A stretch of 64,000 bases of DNA, from assembly GCF_000003815.2 (NCBI RefSeq), contig NC_049982.1, positions 10,976,175-11,040,174 of the forward strand, read 5' to 3'. The notes below the pieces were generated by a model. It was not told the origin of the DNA. It made no database searches and worked only from the letters and a program-made list of their open reading frames with translations. Positions 8,301 to 18,400 of this stretch are shown piece by piece (the first letter of the stretch is position 1; each line of letters starts with the position of its first letter). Source of the DNA: Branchiostoma floridae. Lineage: Eukaryota > Chordata > Leptocardii > Amphioxiformes > Branchiostomatidae. The position numbers and the translations under genes are program-made.

Positions 8301-11041
8301 TCGACTGTCTACGTTCTCAACATCAGCTCACACTCAGAGGAGCACGCTGTAATTGTTGTTTTTCTATCTACAATTTATCAACTGGAACTACTCAGAGTCA
8401 CAAATGACTTATTCCTAAACGATCTCCTGTACATGTCAATTGATAATCATACTAGACGCATCTTTCAAGAGCCAAACTATTTAATTGACAAGGGTTTGAA
8501 ATGTTACATCTTATCAAATGATGTGCATACATTGTTACAGAAAATTGCCATCAGGATACAGTACGTCCTCTGTTGGATCGATCCCCGTCTGTTCGGCCTG
8601 GCACCAGACTGGGTTCCTGTCCCGCCGTCCCTACTCTGGTCCCCGCCGCTCGCCTTCGGACAATCGGTCCGCAGGGCCATCACTAACGAGGACGATGACA
8701 ACAAGATGTGGATGAATCCTGTTGGACTGGTTATTCTCCAGATAACGTGCGTTTTGTTTAAATCATAGATTCATTTCTGCAACTATGTTGTGTGTAGAGA
8801 GAGTCCATTGTGAAGGCATCTAATGGTAGTTAATAGTTATAGATGAGGTTTTTCTGATGTATGTTTACTATGCAGATAAATCAGCGAGAAAACTTTTAGA
8901 GTTAAAATCACAACTTTGATCTACATTCCAGCCGTCTGCTACAAGTGAGCTGCGTGGCCAGATTAGCGAGGTATCCACTCGACACTCAGGTCTGCTCCGT
9001 GGCTCTGCTTGGATGTGAGTCTTAATTGATCTTAATTGTGCAATTCTCACAGTGGATTTCATTGAAAACCGCTTGATCAATTCAACATATTCATTCGGTA
9101 GTTGTGTTGCGTTGCTTTAATACTAGATGTTAGTGCACAATCAAAAGGAAGAAATATCTGAATCTGTGTGTTTTGATTGCCTTCCAAGATAACGGCATAC
9201 GGTACCGACTGCAGCCGTCTACGTTACCCAAACGGGCCCCCATCAAGAGCGACGCTACAGGGGTGGTGTCACAGTTCACGTTCATCGGAGTGGAGGAACG
9301 GGCGGTGTTCAAGTCATTCATCACCAACGGCACAGGTCAGTTTCCTTTCCTTTATCTACGTATATACCGTGCATGTCCATAGACTACTTGTGGGTCGTTT
9401 GGGCTCCATTTAGTGCACAAATGTACAGCTTTGCCGCCATTTCCTAATTATTCGCTTGCCTCCACTTAGGTACAGCCTCCTGCATCTACCTCAAGCAGGA
9501 CTGTGATTACCGTCCCGAAAAGTGCATGACGTCACTGTCAGACGAGTGCAGAGGGACTGGTTGTGGCCACTGCTTCCTCGTCATCGGGGACTGCCAACAT
9601 CAACTGGAGACCTGTCAGCAGTACATTGATGGTAACTATTAGTTTGCACCATGCCACACTGTTAGGAGGGCAAACCGCTCATATGGCTACTGAGACTAAC
9701 TACTTGAATGCTTGTTGTTTCAGACACCAGCGCGTTCACGTCCCTGGAAGTCCATGTCCGGCTCCGAAGAGTCCTCTGGCGGTACATCCTCACCGCCTAC
9801 CTCCCGTCCACCGTCGTCGTTACGGCGTCTTACCTGCAAACGTGGCTGTCGCCCTCACAAGCCGCCATTTCTCCCAGAGTAGTTCTCGGCGTGATGTCGG
9901 TACTGACAATGATCAAACAAATGGGGAAGACTGTGCGCATGCCCTGGGTAAGCCTCATCCAACCTTTGACCCTGAGCAATTCCTATCATTGATCGTGGTC
10001 ATTGTGACTTTGCATTACTGTCTACATATGCATGAGTGTTATTTTTAGGCAGATGTAACCAGCTTTAGATAAGCTTATAGTGGCGTAGGTCCTTTCTGTA
10101 GCACTCTGTATTGCTTTCATTTAGTATTTTCTTATTGAACTAACTATTGAAGTAACATATCGTTACCTGTAGCTATGGGACACGGCATGATGTTGCAAAG
10201 CATTGCCAAACTGAATAGTATTTCTTTGACAGGTTGATGAACCGAGAGCAGTTGACATCTGGATGCTGGGGTGTCTATCGTTCGTGATTGTGGCACTTCT
10301 GGAGACGGCTGTAACACACTACCTCTCATTGACCACTCAAGAGAAGGTTTGAGTTTACATAGGCATGAGAGATTTTTCCATTTCTCCAAAAACTTCAATG
10401 TACATCAGAATAGTTTTGTTTCCTGAATTTCCCAGTAAGATAGAACCATTGAATCATGACCTGCAGTACAGAGTACAGAGCAAACATAACCAAACTTGTA
10501 GCTATTAAAATATACGCCCTGAATCATATTCCCTCAGGAGAAGAAGGAAATCCGTGCAGAGAAGCGGGAGAGAGAACGGAACCCGCCTGTCCAAATACCC
10601 CGACCTGGACTGAGGGACTCATCGGTGAGGGCTCACAAGCCATCCGAACACCAGAAGACCGCGATCCCCGAGGAGCCGATATCCATCCCTCGAGCACGAC
10701 TGAGCAAGCCCTCCAGGCTTAGGTGGCACCAGCTGACTGATAAGGAATGGGTGGTGGTGATCAAACAAAAATCAAAGGTTAATGAACTCAAGCAGTCAGA
10801 CGACAATGTTGTTAAGCCGCGAGACCATGACAGCAGCCCAACTGTCTCGTACACTCCTCCCACGATGATGTCCCGTACCATGTACACAAACGTGCCGGCT
10901 TTTGACGCTAGAGCCGTCGGGCCGAGTGCAGCCGAACGGGCTGACAGCATGGCGGGAAAAACAGATCGACATGCCAGGGTCATACTGCCGGTCCTTTTCC
11001 TTATATTTAGCATTGGATATTGGAGCTTTTATCAGTATTAA
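2093..11041 (+). CDS. Unit 1: chimeric Cys-loop ligand-gated ion channel (PAN-EGF-[gap]-hevein-FAMeT-TSP1-pLGIC), 5' partial
   Basis: Fifteen exons are recognisable: 2093-2341, 2909-3031, 4995-5168, 5779-5964, 6635-6811, 7211-7230, 7757-7877, 8284-8348, 8541-8746, 8932-9014, 9189-9335, 9470-9631, 9724-9947, 10233-10346 and 10538-11041 (stop TAA). All junctions are GT/AG and the phases join. The product should be a membrane receptor with extracellular adhesive modules in front of a glycine/GABA-receptor-like channel. The channel part has WIDPRL, a 13-residue Cys-loop (CVARLARYPLDTQVC), an 8-Cys insert before M1, and four membrane segments. No signal-peptide exon was found in 1-2092, so the start is missing or outside the window. 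The first FAMeT exon is not visible and may lie in the N gap 3331-4231. Family membership is firm; ligand and ion selectivity are inferred. A possible AATAAA is at 11929-11934. Confidence 0.88.
2909..3031 (+). CDS. Unit 1 exon: EGF-like module
   Basis: A 123-nt phase 1-1 exon encoding a six-cysteine EGF repeat that begins DEC and includes CPHECVD, YDCACPTGF and a final SCV. Unit 5 has an equal-length homologue at 56827-56949. Donor gtacgt. Confidence 0.85.
3211..3314. repeat. (CA)n microsatellite with CACG variants
   Basis: About 100 bp of CA repeats interrupted by CACGCA and TACA units, directly before the assembly gap. It probably caused the gap. Confidence 0.95.
3331..4231. other. Assembly gap (901 N) in unit 1
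   Basis: Unknown bases sit between the EGF and hevein-like exons. By comparison with units 2, 4 and 5, the missing first half of the FAMeT domain is expected about here. Confidence 0.99.
4232..4470. repeat. Dispersed repeat family, copy 1
   Basis: Shares aaggc-acagcaagta, gcgctgat-tgtcatccataaa and a 'tgacatcc..c.gcagact' segment with 19725-20020, and is more weakly related to 23648-24020. No coding content. Confidence 0.6.
4655..4872 (+). repeat. Left arm of imperfect inverted repeat around the hevein-like exon
   Basis: Contains tagcatcatttccgtg, aaaacgtatctt, tagcgtaaatacgtc and ggaacaaaaatattgctata. The same order appears in reverse complement at 5271-5510. Confidence 0.85.
4995..5168 (+). 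CDS. Unit 1 exon: hevein-like (chitin-binding type 1-like) eight-cysteine module
   Basis: A 174-nt phase 1-1 exon encoding TWRDDRRCGQGYP, then a CCSPANWCGNT core and HCDCPDCVDYR. The CG...C...CCSxxxWCG...C order and eight cysteines resemble hevein-type chitin-binding domains. I recall similar WR-x-D-x-RCG modules in predicted lancelet proteins. No other unit in the window has it. Chitin or GlcNAc binding is inferred. Inverted repeats lie on both sides (4655-4872 and 5271-5510). Confidence 0.75.
5271..5510 (-). repeat. Right arm of imperfect inverted repeat around the hevein-like exon
   Basis: Reverse-complement partner of 4655-4872. It shares gacgtatttacgctat, tatagcgatatttttgttcc and cacggaaatgatgc. 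The arms are diverged and contain small indels. Confidence 0.85.
5779..5964 (+). CDS. Unit 1 exon: FAMeT domain, second half
   Basis: A 186-nt phase 1-1 exon with AYRVFWIYW, GTIAVRLQG and RYIGYTMDQQ, ending WRFCRG. It is the C-terminal half of a farnesoic-acid-O-methyltransferase-type (Methyltransf_FA) module. Despite the name, this domain is generally a non-enzymatic extracellular module. It is nearly identical at the base level to 15327-15512 of unit 2. Confidence 0.82.
6635..6811 (+). CDS. Unit 1 exon: thrombospondin type 1 repeat
   Basis: A 177-nt phase 1-1 exon with WSEWGSW, CGFGTIKRTRTCDNP, GGTC and a final TCP, giving six cysteines. WxxW sites like this are usual C-mannosylation targets. 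It lies between the FAMeT domain and the channel, as in every complete unit. Confidence 0.92.
7211..7230 (+). CDS. Unit 1 exon: 20-nt linker micro-exon
   Basis: A 20-nt exon between aaaaacag and gtatgt adds ESDSGVP. It changes the phase from 1 to 0, joining the shuffled modules to the channel exons. All five complete units have a 20-nt exon at this position. Confidence 0.8.
7757..7877 (+). CDS. Unit 1 exon: channel LBD, N-terminal segment
   Basis: A 121-nt exon (phase 0 in, 1 out) encoding GLFDPGESS, WPVWKNNW and FLPLDYDSS. It corresponds to the N-terminal helix and the LL..Y..R.P region that opens Cys-loop receptor ligand-binding domains. Confidence 0.85.
8284..8348 (+). CDS. Unit 1 exon: channel LBD beta1-beta2
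   Basis: A 65-nt exon encoding MDIASTVYVLNIS, like the V.V...IYI..I segment of glycine and GABA-A receptors. Its donor gtaatt is weak, and the following intron is stop-free and in frame. Confidence 0.85.
8349..8540 (+). other. Stop-free 192-nt intron in unit 1
   Basis: The phase 0 intron between the beta1-beta2 and WIDPRL exons has a length divisible by three and no in-frame stop. If retained it adds 64 residues. The homologous introns elsewhere are interrupted or of other lengths. Confidence 0.8.
8541..8746 (+). CDS. Unit 1 exon: channel LBD with WIDPRL and loop A
   Basis: A 206-nt exon. It carries WIDPRL, the WxDxRL signature of Cys-loop receptors, and LLWSPPLAFG where most receptors have WxPD. 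It ends two bases into a codon and is completed by the Cys-loop exon. Confidence 0.92.
8932..9014 (+). CDS. Unit 1 exon: Cys-loop
   Basis: An 83-nt exon encoding CVARLARYPLDTQVC. Thirteen residues separate the cysteines, with the usual aromatic-Pro-x-Asp (YPLD) inside. This is the defining motif of the pentameric ligand-gated channel family. Confidence 0.95.
9189..9335 (+). CDS. Unit 1 exon: channel LBD beta8-beta9
   Basis: A 147-nt phase 1-1 exon encoding NGIRYRLQPS, PIKSDATGV and QFTFIGVEE. It follows the Cys-loop in the order seen in glycine receptors (loop F region). Confidence 0.8.
9470..9631 (+). CDS. Unit 1 exon: eight-cysteine insertion replacing loop C
   Basis: A 162-nt phase 1-1 exon with eight cysteines spaced 6-6-7-4-2-6-6 (CDYRPEKC, CMTSLSDEC, CGHC, CQHQLETC). 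It falls between loop F and the pre-M1 strand, where ordinary receptors have the short capping loop C. I do not recognise a named domain. The spacing is kept in units 2, 4 and 5. Confidence 0.85.
9724..9947 (+). CDS. Unit 1 exon: beta10, M1 and M2 (pore)
   Basis: A 224-nt exon. SLEVHVRLRR leads into M1 (YILTAYLPSTVVV), then M2 (SPRVVLGVMSVLTMI). Arg at 0', no Glu at -1' and LG..SVLTM resemble anion-selective glycine/GABA-A receptors. Confidence 0.93.
10233..10346 (+). CDS. Unit 1 exon: M3
   Basis: A 114-nt phase 0-0 exon encoding AVDIWMLGCLSFVIVALLE. It closely resembles the YVKAIDIWM...F.F.ALLE segment of glycine and GABA-A receptors. Confidence 0.93.
10538..11041 (+). CDS. Unit 1 last exon: M3-M4 loop and M4
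   Basis: A 504-nt exon to TAA. The cytoplasmic loop has a basic start, QIPRPGLRD, then SIPRARL and RWHQLTDKEWVVV, and a FDARAVGPSAAERAD segment. M4 is VILPVLFLIFSIGYW. The IPR motifs recur in every unit, and I know of no named domain for them. Confidence 0.9.
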   Translation, partial: EKKEIRAEKRERERNPPVQIPRPGLRDSSVRAHKPSEHQKTAIPEEPISIPRARLSKPSRLRWHQLTDKEWVVVIKQKSKVNELKQSDDNVVKPRDHDSSPTVSYTPPTMMSRTMYTNVPAFDARAVGPSAAERADSMAGKTDRHARVILPVLFLIFSIGYWSFYQY

Positions 11042-12399
11042 GTGGTTAAGATACAAAGTTAATTGCCTTGTGATACTACTGTACCATTGTGATTGTGTAG
11101 TTTTGTAATGACTGCCGGAATTGTTTAGAAATGCACTATATTCCATGGTAGGAGTCTGAAAAAGAGATGGATGTCGCTAGATGTCAATTATGGAAATGAT
11201 GACCTTATTTGCATAAGCTATGGGAAAGTGATCTGTCTACATAGTGGTAAAAATGTAATTGAAGAAGTGATTTGGAATCATAAGTGTGGTGAAGTCGAAT
11301 GGGAAATTGAGCCAAAGTAATAGCGGCCATTAGATGTTTCACAAGAAAGGTTGTAGTTTCCAGAAGTAGAGAGATGGTTTGAACAGTTCTGCATTAAGGA
11401 CTTCCCACAATCATTTTAATGCCTGACATTTAATATGTCCCATCGTTTTCATCAGTATTAAGTAGTGAGTCGTACTAGGAATGTCAAAACACCTGGTCTC
11501 TGCCAAATACACTGGGATTTTTTGGTCACGAAAAATGCAATACTTAACGTGATACTGAGACTTCATGGGACATTATTATATTTAGCATAGTAATATTGGT
11601 AACAATATTCAAGGATGATAAATGCAACTATTGTGATGTTTTACTCTGCACCTTAAACAATGTTTACCTATCTATGAGTTAAGATGGCAATTGAGAATTG
11701 CAATGTATAGCATCAGTATTTCAATTCGCCGTGATGAAACCACCCCAACATACGATGCAAGGTTACGTTATGTCTCATTTTCTACAGAAATAATTATTTT
11801 CAGAACGACTGTTAAGGCCGTCAAAGATAAGGAATTTATCAAATGATTCGTTATAGATACTCTTTCCTGTAGTCATGTAAATACTCACGTGTATGTCAGA
11901 TGTTTAAATGTGTAATACTATTTGCTGTAATAAAAATGACATTATCACGCCTCGACGTCATAAACTATGGAGTCGAAGGCCACTCTCTCATTCGTGAATA
12001 TTTAATGATAAACATGTTATGATGTATGTTACGAGGCTGGCCTATATATATATTGTGAATGGAAATATATTCTGTTTATTGATAAGAACATACGTGGTTG
12101 AAAAAAGAGAGAAATGACGGACCATAACGTTATATGGGATATGAGTGAGCATAGATTCCGACAAGAAGAGGTTTTCATGATGTCCTTGGGTGAAAGGGCA
12201 AAACGATTACTTCCATCAAATCAAGACTTAACGACACCACGTGCTCTCAGGAACGCTTTTCTGTATACATGATCACTCTCACGTCACCACTGTATTTCCT
12301 CAAGTGACAGAGATGTAAACGCCCTGATGAAATGTCCATATTCCATCAGCTACATGTAGTTTGATCTTTCCTAGCTCCTTGCCTTGACTAAAACTTAAC
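11042..12399. other. Intergenic region between units 1 and 2
   Basis: Unit 1 3' UTR and unit 2 upstream region. AATAAA at 11929-11934 is a possible poly(A) signal. I see no further gene or RNA. Confidence 0.6.
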
Positions 12400-12481
12400 A
12401 TGGTATTTCTCTCAACAATGATTCTGCATATCCTTGCGGTATCGACAGTCCTGCTGTATACCAGACGTGTTGTTGACGCAG
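12400..12481 (+). CDS. Unit 2 exon 1: signal peptide
   Basis: An 82-nt exon from ATG at 12400 encoding a hydrophobic leader (MVFLSTMILHILAVSTVLL) and ending in phase 1 at GACGCAG|gtaagt. Length and phase match the first exons of units 3, 4 and 5, which supports this start. Confidence 0.85.
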
Positions 12482-15400
12482 GTAAGTCGCTCAACCCAAA
12501 TGGATCACCCAATCAATAATCCGAGGACACCAAAGGCGGCTATGGTGATCTCTCTTTAGGATGTTGCATGTACTACTAAAACTGTCCGGTCGCAACGAGT
12601 TATGCAAATAGGAGTACAGGTCTATTTCAAGCTAAGATACATAATGATACAAGGTCATATAGTCATAATTCATAACGGTAAGGTGTAATCTACCTCAGGG
12701 TGATTTTCTGGGTGGATACTTGTTCACATGTCAATACTAGCGTTAGCGAACAAATAGCTATTTTGTTGTTGGTATATATGTCTCCACCAAGAGTATCAAT
12801 GTTATGTATTTTTGAACAGAGTTTGCGATTATATTTCATATAAGCAGGCTGCTTTGATATGTTATTTTCCTGCTTTGAGATATGCTGATGAATGGAGAAG
12901 CTTAACCTTAATGTTAAGTTTTGTTCCAACACGTTTTGTTACATTTGCAACCCAGCAATATCATCAACTTATGCATACGATAATCTATTTAATGAAAGAA
13001 ACATTGTTTAGGTACACTATGGTGCTTTGGCGTAAACTGATGACATGTCTCATGGCAATAGCCTACACTACCCCAGTAACATCCACAGCCTGCGAGGGAG
13101 GAACATTGGAGCTGTCCTGTGACTTGGGATGGACGCTTCAGATCGACGCCGCCAACTACGGCCGGTTGACCCTTACCCACGCCAGTTGTGGCAGTTGGGC
13201 AGCTGACAACTGTCGATCAGCCAACAGCATGTCCATTGTGACGAGCGCCTGTCAGGGGTTACCGCGGTGCGCCGTGGGAGCAAGTTACCGGGACTTCCTC
13301 GGCGACCCCTGTCCTGGTATCGGGAAGTACCTGGAGGTTACATACCGCTGTCAAGGTTGTGTTGTAGCCTCATTAAGTCTGCAAACGATTCCCTTTGTTA
13401 CATATGTAATTCCCATTATTTACAATTGAGGCATTATCATCATAATGCTTACTCGTTGAGGAAAGAAATAGGGTCCTAATTTGCAGAGCATTGAGATATA
13501 CGTATCATTTCATACAAATTGAAGTCGCTATTGTGTACTACTGGTGTTCCCGATTCTTACATGCCACATGCGTTGAATTTTCAAAATAGAACATGAAGGA
13601 ATGATAAAAAGATCTTATTTACTATGCAAATGTATGACATAATCTGACCGCCAAAAATACAGGTTCCGTTAGAAATGTGAGTTGATGTTGGTTAAGTATG
13701 AAAATGTAAAATAGGAGTTTACTGACTGCTTTTCATTTACTTAGGCAACCCTTGCAACGGTGCCCCAAACCACCCCGAAAATTACGCAAGTACCTGTGGG
13801 CTACAACCCACCTACCAACCCGGCCACACCTGCACCTTCGCCTGCCCGGACGGATACACCCAGTCTGGGGGTGCTGCGGACAAAATGTGCCAGAACGGCC
13901 AATGGGTGGGGGAAGATTTAGTGTGTTCCGGTACGTGTACCTCATTTTACTGGAGTGTCAACTTGTAAACTATTGTGTCTGCTAGATATAATTTTCGGCA
14001 TCACTACTCTGATGTTCCAATGTTCGTTTATGCCCGATTAACGACGTAGTAAAATGAACTGAATCGATAGTATCTTGCTGTGCCAGAGTGAAACGTGAAA
14101 CATGTTACTTAGTCTTACAGTGAGTGATAAAAGCTTTCTAGGTAACAACCGGTGAGGTGAGGTGAGGTGAGGTAACAACTATGTATCAATGTGCCTGATG
14201 GTAAAGTATTACTATTACAAGCTGCTTAATAGGTGATAATCAATATGCCTGATGGAGAAAGTATTGTGGATGCTATTATTGAATCACCTGAATATGTTAT
14301 CATGAAAGGAAAACATTCTTGATAACACGATTCTTTCTCCTAGATATTGACGAGTGTGGAATGAACAATGGAGGCTGTACTGATGTATGTACCAACTCTC
14401 CCGGTTCTTACGTCTGTTCCTGCTACGGAGAAGTGCCCATGGACAACGGCGCCTGCCTAGGTACGCATAAAAGGATAAAATGCGATGACACAACAAAATC
14501 TCAGTGCAACTTTGAACCATAGCAGTCATCTTCTTTTAGGGTCCCTTCCTCTCTTTTCCTTCGACAGGATTCAAGGGAACGACAGTACACTTTGAGAGTT
14601 CCTCCTATATACAGTCGACTATGTTCGACAGAATTAATGATTGAATGGGCCACTGTATTCACTTACATTGATAAAACAGTTCTGACATCGCCTGACATTT
14701 TTTCTACCAAAAACCATAGTCATAGATTTGAAAGAAAAATTGCTCGGTTTGTCTATGCTTTTATCTAAATGGCAATAAAAATCCTATTCGTCATGTTGTC
14801 TCCTTACATACATGTGTACTACCCATCCAGCCTGCCTTGACAGAGACACGGACGGCACCTATGAATACCAGTGGGACCTGCAGCCTGTCACCTTTCCGTA
14901 CATAGTCATGGCAGCACGAACGGACGGTCCCGTTCATCTGGCCCTGTCTACTGAAGTCAACAATGTGGAACAGGCGTATGAGATCATCATCCGGGGACAG
15001 AGCAGTGATGGGAGTGTCATCCGCCGCAGCGTGCAGGGTCCGGACATGGTGTCTGCCGACACGAGGGGTAAGAATGCTAAAATGACTGAAGACCTTGACA
15101 ATGTGTCATTCAAGTATCATAAATTGCCGGTAAAACAGGGCAAAACGAAGTAACAAAACCGGAAGTTCACACACACACGCACACACACACACACACACAT
15201 AAACACACCGCACACACACACACAGTGTTAAGTAAGCTTCTTAGACTTAGCAGACGAATATTGCAGTGATCAAGTATACTCCCACTCTATTACAGATATT
15301 GTTTTCCATCCCTTACTCGATCCCAGGAATCCTATCTCCGGGAGCCTACCGCGCGTTCTGGATCTACTGGTGGCCAAGTGGAACCATCGCGGTCAGGCTG

Positions 15401-18400
15401 CAGGGGGAGACCCTGCCCTTCCTACAGTGGACGGACCCCGATCCTCTGCCGGTCCGTTACATCGGGTATACCATGGACCAGCAGTTCCCTGCGCAGTGGA
15501 GGTTCTGTCGAGGTAAACATGATGTTTTTTGGTACATAAAAAAACTGCAATGCCTAGAAATGCAGTAGAATAGTCTGCTACAAAGACAAATGCAGACGGT
15601 ACCCTACCCAAAACGTAGGGTGAACCAGCCCTGGTGCCTGACTGTGATCATCACACCATCATTCATCACACCATCATTCATGACACCATCATTCATCACA
15701 CCATCATCACACCATCATCACACCATCGGGTAGAATGTGTAAACATTTAAAAGCATTCATGTGTAAATAATGTTGGATATGTTGGGTTTATCCACTTCCA
15801 AGTGAATGGAGACTGGAGTGAGTGGGGTAGTTGGGGCTCCTGTGACGCGAAGTGTGGGTTCGGAACCATAAAGCGGACCCGAACATGTGACAACCCCCCT
15901 CCGGTAGAGTATCTAGGCGGGACTTGCATCGGAACGCCAGGCTTGTCCAACCTTTGCTACATATCAGGGATATGCCCAGGTACGGTATCATTTGTTTCTT
16001 CATGTGGGTATGGCGTACTTAAAAGAGGGTCTGCATGGGGGGTCCTGACAACGCTTTACGCTAAATTCAGGACGGTCGACTACGTTTCACGTTAAATTCC
16101 GAAGGCTGGCAACGCTTTACGCTAAATTCAGAAAGGCCGGCAACAGTTTACGCTAAATTCTGAAAGACTGGCAACACTCGGCAAGGGCGGGGGTATGCTC
16201 CGCCGGGAAGATTTTGAAATTTTGACTCTCTGAAACACCATTTCCTGCATTTTGAGGGGAAATTTTCGCTGGTAGACAAAGCTAAGTTAAATGGCATATC
16301 TAATTAAAGATTCCCAGGGGTTCAGTGTAAGCCACCCAACAGATTTTTTACCATGCCGAGCGCCGAAGGGGCGAGGCGTCGCAAGGGACGTTGTGAAATC
16401 CTGACACCCTGAACCGCGATTTCTTATGTTTTTCTGGCTATCATATAAAGCTGAGTTAAATGACATTTCTATCAGCAAAAAGGTGTTTGAGTTTGACACG
16501 TCACATCCCCCAACATCATTTTCAGAATTTCGAGCGCCGAAGGCGCGAGGCGGCGCAAGGGAGGACCATGAAAATTTTGAAATCTTGACCCTCTAAAATG
16601 ATATTTCCTGCATTTTATTTTTGATGGGCAAATTTTGCTGGCAGACTAACCTAATTTATAACTTCAATGACATTGCAAAAAGGTTTTTGAGGGCGAGGCC
16701 ACCGATACAATTTCTACCATGTCGATGACCGAATAGTCGCAAGGGAGGTCCGGCAAAATTTTGAAATCTTTATCCTTTGAAACGCAATTTCCTTTGTTTT
16801 GAGGGCTAAAATTTACTGGTAGACTACGCTTCGACTTACGAAATTTGGGAGGCCAGACTACGATTTACGGGTAATTTTTAGGCTAGATTACGTTTTACGT
16901 AAAATTTTTGGGCTAGATTACGTCTTACGTGAAATGCACTGGCTACGCTTTACGGTAAATTTTTCATCCTCACTACGAATTACGTGAAATAAAATAGCTT
17001 CCCTACGAATTACGGGAAATTAAAAGGCCTGCCTACGCCTTACGGAAAAGAGCATGCAGACCCTCTTAAAAACATCTACAAATCGAGGTGCTATCAATTT
17101 ATTACCTTGATACAGATTTATTGGTAAAGTGAATTCAGAGGTAAAATAATCAGATTTTTTTTGTTATTGAACAGAGAGTGACACTTCGATGCCGGTAAGT
17201 ATGATCATTTTTATCTAATATTTTTGTTTTGTTTGGGAAATACAGACAGTGGCTAATAGGTAAAACGGTCAGAGAAGACCCACACAAAAATTGCATCCTC
17301 GCATGATTCTATAGAGGGAAAATCCAAATGATGACAATACGGAATTACGTATAATGTGCAGACTTCTGACTGAGATTGAAGGTTTTCTAATAATGAAGAT
17401 GACTGGCATCATCCAAATATGTATAACGAAAGAATCAAGAATGCTGGGTTTTCTCTTCAATTACGTACCTTTCGCTATATACACAACGCATCTTACCCAC
17501 ACCTCGTTATCACACCTAGGGCTTGTTCGATCCCGGTGAGAGCAGCACCAACATGACCTGGCCTGTCTGGAAAAACAACTGGGAAAATGGAAAGTTTCTG
17601 CCTTTGGACTATGACTCTTCTAAAGCACCGAGCGAGACGGGTTCGTATTTACAAAATTATCCCCATGTGTGTGTATCTATATATAAACAGAACGTCTGCA
17701 GCTATATTTCTGGATAACATTTCATCATATTCTACTTCACTATTTTACCTATTTTGTGAATATAGATATCATTTACTCGTCATAATATTTATGCTTACTT
17801 ACCATTCCTCATTAATTGCAGGCGAAATGGACATCGCCTCGACTGTCTACGTTCTCAACATCAGCTCACTTTCAGAAGAACATGCTGTAAATTTTTCCTT
17901 ACCCTACGTCGACATTAATGTCACATGGTTCAAGCCACTAACATTCAGTTTTATAATATCTAAATGGATCATTGGACATAATTTGCCCTCTATTGTCTTA
18001 GAATTGAACAATTTGTATTCAAAGAGCGTTCTCTAAAATTTATTTTTTAAACGTTGAAACATTGTGTATCTACTTCTTTGGCGTTAGTTTATTTTTATTG
18101 TTTCAGCACATTTTCATCAGAGTCCAGTACGTCCTCTGTTGGATCGATCCCCGTCTGTTCGGCCTGGCACCAGGCTGGGTTCCTGTCCCGCCGTCCCTGC
18201 TCTGGTCCCCGCCGCTCGCCTTCGGACAATCGGTCCGCCGGGCCATCACTAAAGAGGACGATGACAACAAGATGTGGATGAATAGTGATGGACTGATTAT
18301 TCTTCAGATAACGTAGGTTCTGTCTGACAGACCCACATATTTATACAAAATTGTGTTAGATTGAGAGTCTATTTGACGATGGGAGAGACGAAAGGAAAAA

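Noticed and set aside
9563-10048. 161-codon open frame overlapping the unit 1 M1-M2 exon
   Set aside because: Wrong frame, and it crosses splice sites. The same shadow appears in units 2 and 4.
14831-15512. FAMeT exons as an active methyltransferase
   Set aside because: The module lacks an S-adenosylmethionine-binding fold and sits in a secreted multidomain context; the family name is historical.
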